From: UBA5499 sp002426275
GTDB lineage: Bacteria; Bacillota; DTU084
NCBI GenBank assembly: GCA_937888735.1
Contig: CALASN010000141.1
Coordinates: 1 to 40,262 of the forward strand
Length of the DNA: 40,262 nucleotides
Direction of reading: 5' to 3'
Made by a program: the position numbers and the translations under genes. Shown here in pieces: positions 16,668 to 23,463 of the stretch. The notes under the pieces are model-generated. The model had not been told where the DNA came from and did not search any database. It saw only the letters and a list, made by a program, of their open reading frames with translations. How positions within the stretch are numbered: the first letter of the stretch is position 1; the number at the start of each line of letters is the position of its first letter.

Positions 16668-17280
16668 TCAATTCCCTCCCTGCTTTTTTTGCTCGTGCCA
16701 CAAAGGCCGCCAGACGCGCCGGATCCTTGAGCCCGGCTCTGGACTCCAGCCCGCTGGAAGCGTCCACTCCCCAAGGGGAGACTTCCGCAATGGCCTGGGC
16801 CACGTTTTCCGGATTCAGGCCGCCCGCTAAAATCAATCTGCCGTCCCAGGGAACTTTCCTGGCCTCCCGCCAAGGGAAAGTCTTGCCGCTGCCCGCGCTG
16901 CTGTCTAGGAGCAGCGCGGACACCAAACCTTTATAGTCCGCAGCCCGCTGCCAATCGTCTTCCGCCATGCGCCAAGCTTTGAGCAATCCCCAAGGCAGGC
17001 GGGCGAAATACCGGCAGTACTCGGGTGATTCGGTGCCGTGGAGCTGCAGCAAATCCAGGCCCACTTCCCTGGCAATCCTCTCCACATCTTCCGGCCTCTG
17101 ATTGACGAACACCCCGACTCGCAGCAACTTCTTCGGCAAGCTGCCGGCCAGCTGTTTGGCCTCTTTCAGCGTTAATCTTCTGGAGCTGGGCGCGAACACC
17201 AGGCCCACGGCCTGCGCCCCGGCGCTGGCCGCGGCCTGGGCGTCCTCCAGATGGCAAATGCCGCATACTTTCACCCACAT
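16645..17280 (-). CDS. trpF: Phosphoribosylanthranilate isomerase
   Basis: The start is ATG 17280 (MWVKVCGICHLEDA), giving 211 residues, the normal length. The longer open frame to 17427 overlaps trpC and has no family match. Catalytic Cys is in VKVCGI. The later conserved parts are GLVFAPSSRRL, LQLHGTESPEYC and ILAGGLNPENV, then WGVDASSGLESRAGLKD. It carries out the Amadori rearrangement of phosphoribosylanthranilate. Its ATG shares one base with the trpC stop (TAATG). Confidence 0.96.
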   Translation of the reverse strand: MWVKVCGICHLEDAQAAASAGAQAVGLVFAPSSRRLTLKEAKQLAGSLPKKLLRVGVFVNQRPEDVERIAREVGLDLLQLHGTESPEYCRYFARLPWGLLKAWRMAEDDWQRAADYKGLVSALLLDSSAGSGKTFPWREARKVPWDGRLILAGGLNPENVAQAIAEVSPWGVDASSGLESRAGLKDPARLAAFVARAKKAGRELNGTKMAR

Positions 17281-18050
17281 TAGCTCTCCCCCCTCAGCTG
17301 CCTGAGCTTCGCCTCGGGATCCGGCGCAGTGATGAGCGTCTCTCCGATCAAAAAGGCAGTGCAGCCCAAGGCGCTCAGGCGCTGAATTTGTGCGGCGGTT
17401 TTGATCCCGCTTTCGCTGACCAAGCACACTGGTTTCAGCTCTCTGGCAAGCGGGGCCAGGGAGACGGTGGCATTGAGATCCACTTTTAAGGAGCCCAGAT
17501 TGCGATTGTTAATCCCCAAGGCGAAGCTGCCGGCAATCCCTTTGAGCTTGCTCAGCTCCGACTTGCTGTGCACTTCCACCAGCGGCAGGAGCCCCAACTT
17601 ACCGGCTAAAGCGATAAAGCCGGCCAGGCGCCTGGAATCAAGCGCCCTGGCGATGAGCAAAACGGCGGAGGCTCCTCTGGCTTTAGCCTCAAAGATTTGG
17701 CTGGGCGAGATGACGAAATCCTTCCAGAGAATGGGAAGCCGGGTTAAGGAGCGAACCCAGCTCACAAGCTCCCCGCCCCCCCAGAAATAGTTTGGCTCCG
17801 CCAGAACGGAAATGGCCGCCGCTCCTCCGCGCTCATAAGCGCGAACCAGGCGCGGGATCTCTTCCCGCCGCAGCAGCCTTCCCCGGCTGGGTGAGGCGGG
17901 CTTCACCTCGCAGATCACCTTCTTGCCCGGCAAGAAGAGAGCGGCGCTGAAATCAGGACCTGCTTGCGCTAAACGCGCCCGCCTGGTCCAGGTTTTCCTA
18001 TCTTCCCGCGCCAATTGCCTTCTCCTGGCCGCAACCATCTGAAACAGCAC
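17280..18050 (-). CDS. trpC: Indole-3-glycerol phosphate synthase
   Basis: The protein has 256 residues from GTG 18050, with GGAGG 9 nt upstream inside trpD. The ring-closing TIM-barrel enzyme is recognised by VICEVKPASPSRGRL (catalytic Lys), YERGGAAAISVLAEPNYFWG, ILWKDFVISPSQIFEAKA, LLPLVEVHSKSE, FALGINNRNL, VSESGIKTA and FLIGETLI. It overlaps the end of trpD by 53 bp and abuts trpF. Confidence 0.95.
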   Translation of the reverse strand: MLFQMVAARRRQLAREDRKTWTRRARLAQAGPDFSAALFLPGKKVICEVKPASPSRGRLLRREEIPRLVRAYERGGAAAISVLAEPNYFWGGGELVSWVRSLTRLPILWKDFVISPSQIFEAKARGASAVLLIARALDSRRLAGFIALAGKLGLLPLVEVHSKSELSKLKGIAGSFALGINNRNLGSLKVDLNATVSLAPLARELKPVCLVSESGIKTAAQIQRLSALGCTAFLIGETLITAPDPEAKLRQLRGES

Positions 18051-19065
18051 CGCATCTCACCTCCCTTGCCGCGATGCGCAATGCTTCTAGGCGCTGGGCA
18101 GCTTTACCGCTGTCTATGGCCCGTCCAGCCATGGCCACCGCTTCTTTCCAGTCGTCGCAAACGCCGGCAGCCTTAAGCAGGGCAGCGGCGTTGAACAGCA
18201 CCACATCCCGCCGGGGTCCTTTTTGCCCCGCTAAAATTTCCAGCGTAATGGCGGCGTTTTCCTCTGGTAACCCGCCCTGGATCGCCGACAGCGGAGCGGG
18301 CTCAAGGCCCGCGTCCTGCGGCAGCAAGGCGTATTCCTTTATGCTTCCGTCTCTCAATTCCGCCACAAAGTTTTCGCCCGAAAGGGAGAGCTCATCTAAG
18401 CCCCCTGCGCCATGGAAAACCATGACTCCTTTTGCTCCCAGCTCCCGCAAGACCTCGGCCGCCACCGGCACCAGACGCCGCTCCCAGATGCCCAAAGACT
18501 GATATGCGGGGGCCGCGGGATTGGTAAGCGGACCCAAAAGGTTGAACACCGTTCTGATCCCCAATTCCCGCCTGGGGCCTGCGGCATGACGCATGGCCTG
18601 ATGAAAGGTGGGAGCGAACAGAAAGCCTATCCCGGTTTTAGCGATGCAGCCGGCCACTTCCTGCGGCGTCAAGTCTATTTTCACGCCCAAGGCGGAGAGC
18701 AGATCCGCGCTGCCGCTTTTGCTGGTGATCGCGCGGTTCCCATGTTTGGCTATGGACACGCCGCAAGCCGCCGCCACAAAGGCAACCGTGGTGGAGATAT
18801 TGAAAGTTCCCGCCCCATCGCCGCCCGTACCGCAGGTATCCGCCACTTCTCCCTGGCAGGCGATGGGCTGCGCACAATCTCTCATGGCCTGGGCAAAGCC
18901 TGTGATTTCAGAGATCGTCTCTCCTTTTAAGCGCAATGCCAAAAGCAGGCCGCCTATTTGCGCTGGCGTGGCTTCGCCGTTCATGATGGCTTTCATGGTC
19001 TCGTAGGCTTCCTGTTGGGTCAGATCATCTTTGCGCGCCAAACTGCTAAGTGCGCTTTTAAGCAT
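17998..19065 (-). CDS. trpD: Anthranilate phosphoribosyltransferase
   Basis: The start is ATG 19065 behind AGGAG, giving 355 residues (MLKSALSSLARKDDL). The PRPP-binding glycine loop DTCGTGGDGAGTFNIST is clear, then AKHGNRAITSKSGSADLLSALG, GIGFLFAPTFHQAMRHAAGPRRELGIRT and the phosphate-site Arg/Asn residues (FNLLGPLTNPA), with VFHGAGGLDE near the end. It transfers phosphoribose to anthranilate. It is the first trp biosynthetic gene of the locus and sits downstream of the tandem attenuator. Its start overlaps the stop of a 35-codon reading frame. Confidence 0.96.
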   Translation of the reverse strand: MLKSALSSLARKDDLTQQEAYETMKAIMNGEATPAQIGGLLLALRLKGETISEITGFAQAMRDCAQPIACQGEVADTCGTGGDGAGTFNISTTVAFVAAACGVSIAKHGNRAITSKSGSADLLSALGVKIDLTPQEVAGCIAKTGIGFLFAPTFHQAMRHAAGPRRELGIRTVFNLLGPLTNPAAPAYQSLGIWERRLVPVAAEVLRELGAKGVMVFHGAGGLDELSLSGENFVAELRDGSIKEYALLPQDAGLEPAPLSAIQGGLPEENAAITLEILAGQKGPRRDVVLFNAAALLKAAGVCDDWKEAVAMAGRAIDSGKAAQRLEALRIAAREVRCGAVSDGCGQEKAIGAGR

Positions 19066-19165
19066 TTCTTTCACTCCTCTCAAGTTTCCCGGGGCAGACT
19101 CCAAACAGCGGCCACAGCCTGGGGACAATAGCCCGCTGGGTTAGCTGACGAATTTGCTTTCTCAT
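19058..19165 (-). CDS. 35-residue leader ORF overlapping the trpD start
   Basis: ATG 19165 follows a strong GGAGGTGA at 7 nt and runs 35 codons to TAA 19058-19060, overlapping the trpD ATG (19063-19065). The peptide starts MRKQIRQLTQRAIVPRLWPL and has one Trp (residue 18). It lies after both terminators, so it is not positioned as a classical tryptophan-codon attenuator peptide. It could couple ribosomes to trpD translation or be a fortuitous frame. I do not recognise the peptide. Confidence 0.45.
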   Translation of the reverse strand: MRKQIRQLTQRAIVPRLWPLFGVCPGKLERSERNA

Positions 19166-19191
19166 CTTCTCTTCACCTCCAAAATAATAAA

Positions 19192-19220
19192 GGCAGCAGA
19201 GCATAAAACGCCCTGCTGCC
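19192..19220 (-). terminator. Intrinsic terminator 2 of the trpD leader
   Basis: On the minus strand GGCAGCAGGGC pairs with GCTCTGCTGCC around a 7-nt loop (11-bp stem, one G-U pair) and is followed by TTTATTATTTT. An alternative hairpin, 19211-19236, pairs the 5' arm with upstream CCTTCTGTC (one mismatch) and would prevent terminator formation. It has the same plan as terminator 1. Confidence 0.85.
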
Positions 19221-19242
19221 TCAATCGACAGAAGGATTACTG

Positions 19243-19304
19243 CTCAGCTCAACTCTGCTCTTAGCGATGCTCCACTGCGCCGGACGCCAGCCGATTCTCT
19301 GCTC
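19243..19304 (-). promoter_or_regulatory. TRAP-binding site 2 in the trpD leader
   Basis: On the minus strand seven GAG triplets occur here: two at 19304-19297 (2-nt spacing), one at 19272-19270, and four in a row at 19260-19243 with exactly 2-nt spacers (GAG-CA-GAG-TT-GAG-CT-GAG). They end 7 nt before the alternative antiterminator hairpin of terminator 2. A small CCGCC/GGCGG hairpin (19304-19320) precedes them. Confidence 0.75.
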
Positions 19305-19342
19305 CGCCACATCAAGGCGGAATCCTTTGAGAAATGAAAAAA

Positions 19343-19372
19343 GGCAGCCGGAGCAGAAACGCCCCGACTGCC
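19343..19372 (-). terminator. Intrinsic terminator 1 of the trpD leader
   Basis: On the minus strand a 12-bp stem (GGCAGTCGGGGC with GCTCCGGCTGCC, two G-U pairs) with a 6-nt loop is followed at once by six T. It lies between the paaK-like gene and trpD and would stop read-through transcription into trpD. Confidence 0.92.
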
Positions 19373-19391
19373 CCCAATCAGGCAGTAGGAA
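19362..19391 (-). promoter_or_regulatory. Antiterminator hairpin 1
   Basis: On the minus strand TTCCTACTGCC (19391-19381) can pair with GGCAGTCGGGG (19372-19362), ten pairs with one mismatch and two terminal G-U pairs. This uses the 5' arm of terminator 1, so the two structures exclude each other. It begins 5 nt after the last triplet of TRAP site 1. Confidence 0.7.
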
Positions 19392-19396
19392 TATCG

Positions 19397-19471
19397 CTCG
19401 GCTCATCTCAACTAAACTCTGCTCGTCTCAAACTCAATTTGGCTAATCTAAATCTCGCTTATCTATCACTC
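19397..19471 (-). promoter_or_regulatory. TRAP-binding site 1 in the trpD leader
   Basis: On the minus strand thirteen GAG/TAG triplets occur in 75 nt. The last eight (19435 to 19397) are evenly spaced: GAG-N3-GAG-N2-GAG-N2-GAG-N2-TAG-N2-GAG-N2-GAG-N2-GAG. Five more with gaps of 2-7 nt lie upstream inside the end of the paaK-like gene. This is the (G/U)AG-N2-3 pattern bound by the TRAP 11-mer. The antiterminator and terminator 1 follow directly, so tryptophan-loaded TRAP would favour termination before trpD. Confidence 0.9.
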
Positions 19472-20696
19472 GTTTGGTTTTCTTCTCGGACCTGGGAAGC
19501 TCTCCAGGCCGCAAGAGCGTAACTTGCGGCAACATGCCGGTGCGGTCTCGCACAGCAGCTGCAAAACGCGCTGCCAGCCCGTTCTCCCGCGCCCGGGCTT
19601 CCAGCTCCAAGAGCATTTGGTCCCGGCCTTCAATTCGTTCCAGGGTAATGCGATATTCGCCGGCCAGCTCCGGAAATTTCGCGATTTCCTGTTCGATTTG
19701 AGCCGGGAAAATATTACAGCCCTTGATCTTGATCATATCGTCGCTGCGGCCCCGAATGCGCTGAATGCGCGGATAAGGCGAACCGCAGGGACAGGACTCG
19801 GGAATGATCCGCGTCAAATCCCGGGTGCGATAGCGAATCAGAGGCAACCCCTCTTTGACCAGGGTGGTGATCACCAATTCCCCCTCTTCGCCTGGAGGCA
19901 AAACAACGCCGGTGGCAGGATCGATGATCTCAAAGATTAGGTAATCGGACCAGTAATGGATGCCGGAATGGAGCTGGCAGTCAATGCCGATGCCCGGCCC
20001 GTATACTTCGGTGAGGCCGTAGATATCGAAGGTCTCGATTCCCAGCAGCTCTTCAATCCGCTCTCGCATGCGATCTCCCCAGCGCTCTGAGCCTAAAATG
20101 GCGCATTTGAGTTGCAGCTGATCCAGGATCCGGGCTTCGGAGGCGGCCTCGGCCAACAATAGCCCGTAAGAGGAGGTGCCGATCAGCACCGTGGTCCCGA
20201 GATCCCGCATCATGGTCAGCTGCCGCTGGGTATTGCCGGGGCCCGTGGGGATGGCCATGGCGCCTAAAGCTTCCACCCCAGCCTGAAAGCCGATCCCAGC
20301 TGTCCACAGCCCATACCCGGGAGTGATTTGCACCCTGTCTTGTCTGGTGACGCCCGCCATTTGGTAGCAGCGCATCATCATCTCCGCCCAAATTTCCACA
20401 TCCCGTTTGGTATACGGAATCAACACCGGCTGGCCTGTGGTGCCGGAAGAGGAATGTATTCTCACGAGCTCTTCTTCCGGAGGAATCTTGACTTTTAAGG
20501 GATAACACTCTCTCAGCTCATCTTTGGTGGTGAAGGGAAGAGCCTGCAGATCCTCAGGCTCTCTGATCTGACCGGGCGCCAGGCCCGCGCGGCGAAACTT
20601 CTCTCTGTAAAACTCGCTCTGGCACGCATATTCCATTGCCCTTTGAAGCGGAGAACTAGCTTGCTCTAAAGCTAAACTACCCTTTACTCTGCTCAT
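19443..20696 (-). CDS. paaK: Phenylacetate/aryl-CoA ligase (PaaK-like)
   Basis: The start is ATG 20696 (MSRVKGSLAL), 5 nt after GAGGTGA; GTG 20705 overlaps that site. The protein has 417 residues, typical of PaaK. The AMP-binding loop is IHSSSGTTGQPVLIPYT. YGLTEVYGPGIGIDC, GEEGELVITTL, IRYRTRDLTRI, RGRSDDMIKIKGCNIFPAQIE and the C-terminal Lys region (SEKKTKRV) follow. These enzymes make aryl-acetyl-CoA from aryl acetates, CoA and ATP. Next to iorAB, likely substrates are indole-3-acetate or phenylacetate (inference). It sits between iorB and trpD, its start is covered by TRAP-like triplets and its end carries part of TRAP site 1. Confidence 0.9.
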   Translation of the reverse strand: MSRVKGSLALEQASSPLQRAMEYACQSEFYREKFRRAGLAPGQIREPEDLQALPFTTKDELRECYPLKVKIPPEEELVRIHSSSGTTGQPVLIPYTKRDVEIWAEMMMRCYQMAGVTRQDRVQITPGYGLWTAGIGFQAGVEALGAMAIPTGPGNTQRQLTMMRDLGTTVLIGTSSYGLLLAEAASEARILDQLQLKCAILGSERWGDRMRERIEELLGIETFDIYGLTEVYGPGIGIDCQLHSGIHYWSDYLIFEIIDPATGVVLPPGEEGELVITTLVKEGLPLIRYRTRDLTRIIPESCPCGSPYPRIQRIRGRSDDMIKIKGCNIFPAQIEQEIAKFPELAGEYRITLERIEGRDQMLLELEARARENGLAARFAAAVRDRTGMLPQVTLLRPGELPRSEKKTKRVIDKRDLD

Positions 20697-20708
20697 CTGA
20701 CTCACCTC
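20656..20708 (-). promoter_or_regulatory. TRAP-binding site over the paaK-like gene start
   Basis: On the minus strand about eight GAG/TAG triplets lie in 53 nt: GAG-N2-GAG-N6-GAG-N2-GAG-N7-TAG-N2-TAG-N3-TAG (its last base shared with a further GAG)-N5-TAG. They cover the Shine-Dalgarno sequence, the ATG and the first twelve or so codons. No terminator follows, so a TRAP effect here would be translational, as at B. subtilis trpP and trpG. Confidence 0.7.
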
Positions 20709-20716
20709 ATTGTTTT

Positions 20717-21328
20717 TTAGGCGCTTTGCGCTTTCCTGCCGCTGACGGCAGCAGCTCCAAGCTCAAATGCCTTTTGGTTAACGTCCCGGGTCTTGACCGG
20801 CACGTTCCGCAACGTTTCCGCCAGCAAAACCTCAGAAGGAACGGGAAAATTTTCCAAACTGCCGGCCGCTCCCAGCAGCACGCTGTTTGTGGTTCGCCAG
20901 TTCCCGGCCTCCGTGGCCAATTTCGTGGCTTCCAGATAATACAGCTCTGAAATCTGCTGCTCCAGATACGCGAAGATAGCTTTTTGATCGTAAGCGGACT
21001 GGCCTGTGGTCACAGTCACGGGCACAATGGGTTCTTTGTTGATGATCGCCACACCGCCGGGAACCAATTTGCTCAAAGATCTTGCCGCTTCCGCAGGCTC
21101 AAAACCCAAAAGCAAATCCGCCGAACTCTCGGGCACAAGCGGTCCTTCCACAGTCTCGCCCAGACGGGTGAAGCTCACCACAGCTCCTTCCCGTTGAGCC
21201 ATACCGATGTTTTCCGCGGTCCTCACAGCATAGCCTACGCTGAGGGCGGCTTTGGCGATGATGCGGGAGGCAAGAACAACGCCTTGTCCGCCGACGCCGG
21301 CAATGACGATATCATATTTTCCGGACAC
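20717..21328 (-). CDS. iorB: Indolepyruvate:ferredoxin oxidoreductase beta subunit
   Basis: The protein has 203 residues from GTG 21328 behind GGGAGG. It is a 2-oxoacid oxidoreductase gamma/beta-type domain: DIVIAGVGGQGVVLASRIIAKAAL is the typical start, followed by GMAQREGAVVSFTR and LLGFEPAEAAR. With IorA it interconverts aryl pyruvates (indolepyruvate, phenylpyruvate) plus CoA and aryl-acetyl-CoA plus CO2, using ferredoxin. The start lies 1 bp after the iorA stop. Confidence 0.93.
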   Translation of the reverse strand: MSGKYDIVIAGVGGQGVVLASRIIAKAALSVGYAVRTAENIGMAQREGAVVSFTRLGETVEGPLVPESSADLLLGFEPAEAARSLSKLVPGGVAIINKEPIVPVTVTTGQSAYDQKAIFAYLEQQISELYYLEATKLATEAGNWRTTNSVLLGAAGSLENFPVPSEVLLAETLRNVPVKTRDVNQKAFELGAAAVSGRKAQSA

Positions 21329-21329
21329 G

Positions 21330-23123
21330 TTAGATCGCCTCCCTGATGGCGTGTTGTGGGCAGATCTGCGCGCAGAGATTGCAGCCGTTGCAATTCTGTG
21401 CGATCTTGATCCCCTGGTCTATATATATGGCCGGACAGCCCAATTGCTTCACACATGCCTGGCAGTTGATGCACAAAGCAGGATCTACAATCAGAGGAGG
21501 GTTCTTTTGGGCGATGACAACGCACTGGCGCTTCATCACCACTACGGCCGGCCCTTGGAAGGCCAGAGCCTCTTTTGCCACCTCTAGCGAAGCTTTGAAA
21601 TCATATGGATCGACTTCCCGCACGAATTTAACGCCCGCCGCTTTGGCCAAGGCAATGATATCGATCTCGGGGCCTTGGCTGCCGTCGGCCCGCAGGCCAA
21701 GTCCGGGATGGGGCTGATGCCCTGTCATGGCGGTAGTCCGGTTATCCAAAACGACGATGGTGATGTTGGCATTATTATAAACCGCGTTCAGCAGCCCGCA
21801 GATGCCGGTGTGGAAGAAAGTCGAGTCTCCGATGAAGGCCACGTGGGGCCTTTCCGGCTCTGCCGCCGCCAAGCCTGAACCGATGGTGATGCTGCCGCCC
21901 ATACAAAGGCAGGTATCCATGGCGGAAAGCGGTTTGGCCGCGCCTAAAGTATAGCAGCCGATGTCCCCGGAGAATACCGCGTCCTTTCCCCTGGCTGCGC
22001 GCTTGAAAGCGTAAAAAGAACCGCGGTGGGGACAGCCGGCGCAGAGCACCGGCGGACGCGCAGGCAACTGCGGAGGCGCCTGGCGCTTGCCGCCGAAATC
22101 AGACGCGACGCCCGCAAATTGAGCGATGATCCTGCCCACCAAATCCACGTTGAATTCGCCGGCCACGGGAACGGTGCCTGTGCGCTTGCCCAAAAGTTCA
22201 AACTTCAGCTGCTTATCCCAAGCTATTTCAATGAGTTGCTCTTCCAGAGACGGAGCGCCTTCCTCGATCACAAGTACCTTCTGCAGCCCCCGGCAGAAGC
22301 CGGCAATAAACTCAGGCGGCAGCGGGTAGGCGGTGCCGACCTTGCACAGCTTAATTCTATCCGCGATCCCCAAACGCTCTATGGCTTCCTTAGCGTATGC
22401 GTAGCCTACGCCGCTGGCCGCAATCCCCAGCGTGCCGCTGCCAGTGATTTGATTGAAGCGGGAAGCGGCAAAGCGCTGGCGCATTTCAGCCTGGAGTTGC
22501 AACAGCCGCTGGTGTTTGCCCACGGCCACCGCCGGCAGAATAACCCAGGACGGATCTTTCTCAAAACGAGGTTTCGAAGCCTCCTCTAGTGGCTCCTGAA
22601 TTTCCACGCCGCCGCACGCGTGGCAAACCCGAGTGGTTGGACGCAGGATCACCGGCAAGCCCAATTCTTCCGAAAGCGCAAAGGCTTCTTTGGTCATCTC
22701 CTTTGCTTCTTCCACAGTGGCAGGATCCAAAACCGGCAGCTGGGCAAAGCGCCCGAATGCTCTGGTGTCTTGTTCGTTCTGCGAGCTATGGGGACCGGGG
22801 TCGTCGGCCACCACGATCACCATGCCGCCTTTGACGCCCATATAGGCTAAGCTCATTAGAGGATCTGCCGCCACGTTGAGTCCCACTTGCTTCATGGCCA
22901 CAATGGACCGGGCGCCGGCATAAGCGGCGCCGGCCGCAACTTCCAGAGCGACTTTCTCATTGGCGGACCATTCCGCATAGAGCAAGCCCTCTTGCGCCCA
23001 CTTGGATAACGTATATAGGATCTCGGAGCTGGGAGTCCCAGGATAGGCTGTGGCTACCCGCACTCCAGCCTCTAAAGCTCCCCTGGCAATGGCCTCATTG
23101 CCCATTAATAATTCCTTAGCCAC
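21330..23123 (-). CDS. iorA: Indolepyruvate:ferredoxin oxidoreductase alpha subunit
   Basis: The start is GTG 23123, 7 nt after GGGGGAGG, giving 597 residues (VAKELLMGNEAIARGALEAG). The N-terminal pyruvate-ferredoxin-type domain has ATAYPGTPSSEI and VADDPGPHSSQNEQDTR. The thiamine-diphosphate domain has CAGCPHRGSFYA, GDIGCYTLG and FIGDSTFFHTG. The C-terminal ~60 residues carry two 4Fe-4S clusters (CINCQACVKQLGCP and CNGCNLCAQICP). This is the standard fused alpha subunit. It is oxygen-sensitive in known cases, which suggests an anaerobe. A TRAP-type attenuator lies between mtrB and this gene. Confidence 0.95.
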   Translation of the reverse strand: MAKELLMGNEAIARGALEAGVRVATAYPGTPSSEILYTLSKWAQEGLLYAEWSANEKVALEVAAGAAYAGARSIVAMKQVGLNVAADPLMSLAYMGVKGGMVIVVADDPGPHSSQNEQDTRAFGRFAQLPVLDPATVEEAKEMTKEAFALSEELGLPVILRPTTRVCHACGGVEIQEPLEEASKPRFEKDPSWVILPAVAVGKHQRLLQLQAEMRQRFAASRFNQITGSGTLGIAASGVGYAYAKEAIERLGIADRIKLCKVGTAYPLPPEFIAGFCRGLQKVLVIEEGAPSLEEQLIEIAWDKQLKFELLGKRTGTVPVAGEFNVDLVGRIIAQFAGVASDFGGKRQAPPQLPARPPVLCAGCPHRGSFYAFKRAARGKDAVFSGDIGCYTLGAAKPLSAMDTCLCMGGSITIGSGLAAAEPERPHVAFIGDSTFFHTGICGLLNAVYNNANITIVVLDNRTTAMTGHQPHPGLGLRADGSQGPEIDIIALAKAAGVKFVREVDPYDFKASLEVAKEALAFQGPAVVVMKRQCVVIAQKNPPLIVDPALCINCQACVKQLGCPAIYIDQGIKIAQNCNGCNLCAQICPQHAIREAI

Positions 23124-23145
23124 TTTTGGTCCTCCCCCGCGCATA

Positions 23146-23180
23146 ATGAAAAAGAAGGCCTGCAGATATAGCAAGCCCTT
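23146..23180 (-). terminator. Intrinsic terminator between mtrB and iorA
   Basis: On the minus strand AAGG(G)CTTGC pairs with GCAGGCCTT (nine pairs, one bulged G, loop TATATCT) and is followed by CTTTTTC. An alternative pairing of upstream AGCAG(A)GCT, within the GAG repeats, with GGCTTGCT would prevent it. It would stop transcription from the mtrB promoter before iorA. Confidence 0.75.
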
Positions 23181-23195
23181 GTTTCGAATCGTAGA

Positions 23196-23217
23196 CTAGC
23201 TCAGCTCTGCTCTTCTC
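23196..23217 (-). promoter_or_regulatory. TRAP-binding site between mtrB and iorA
   Basis: On the minus strand GAG-AA-GAG-CA-GAG-CT-GAG-C-TAG covers the mtrB stop codon and the following bases. Spacers are exactly 2 nt for the four GAG triplets. The terminator of iorA starts 16 nt later. Five triplets would occupy only part of a TRAP ring. Confidence 0.75.
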
Positions 23218-23443
23218 TTTGGGAAACTGTCTTTCCAAGCTTGGTGAAAACCTCCGCGCACCCTCGTACCTTGATGGCCGAAGTATGTCCTGTGAACTGG
23301 GCGATCATGACCTCGCCCTGATCCAGCTTCTCGCTGTGGTGGAATTTCGTATCTTTGCCCCTGGTCAGCCCGATGATGGTAACGCCGTCTTCCAGGGCTT
23401 TAACCATGATATAATCCCCGGTGATTGGTTCCAATTCCTCCAA
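23201..23443 (-). CDS. mtrB: TRAP, trp RNA-binding attenuation protein
   Basis: The protein has 80 residues from TTG 23443 (5 nt after GAGGTGA); GTG 23452 is an alternative. The core ALEDGVTIIGLTRGKDTK, FHHSEKLDQGEVMIAQFTGH and TSAIKVRG closely matches Bacillus MtrB. It keeps the tryptophan-binding Thr residues (LTRG, DTK, HTS) and the RNA-contacting Lys/Lys/Arg positions (SEK; IKVRG). TRAP forms an 11-subunit ring that binds tryptophan and then (G/U)AG repeats in RNA. Here it is the first gene of the locus that carries its own candidate target sites. In Bacillus mtrB is instead linked to folE. Confidence 0.95.
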   Translation of the reverse strand: MEELEPITGDYIMVKALEDGVTIIGLTRGKDTKFHHSEKLDQGEVMIAQFTGHTSAIKVRGCAEVFTKLGKTVSQREEQS

Positions 23444-23463
23444 GCTCCTCACCTCTTTTTCTT

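Noticed and set aside
19166..19442. T-box riboswitch in the trpD leader
   Set aside because: No AGGGTGGNACCGCG-type T-box sequence or specifier stem is present on the minus strand. The triplet pattern and adjacent mtrB fit TRAP instead.
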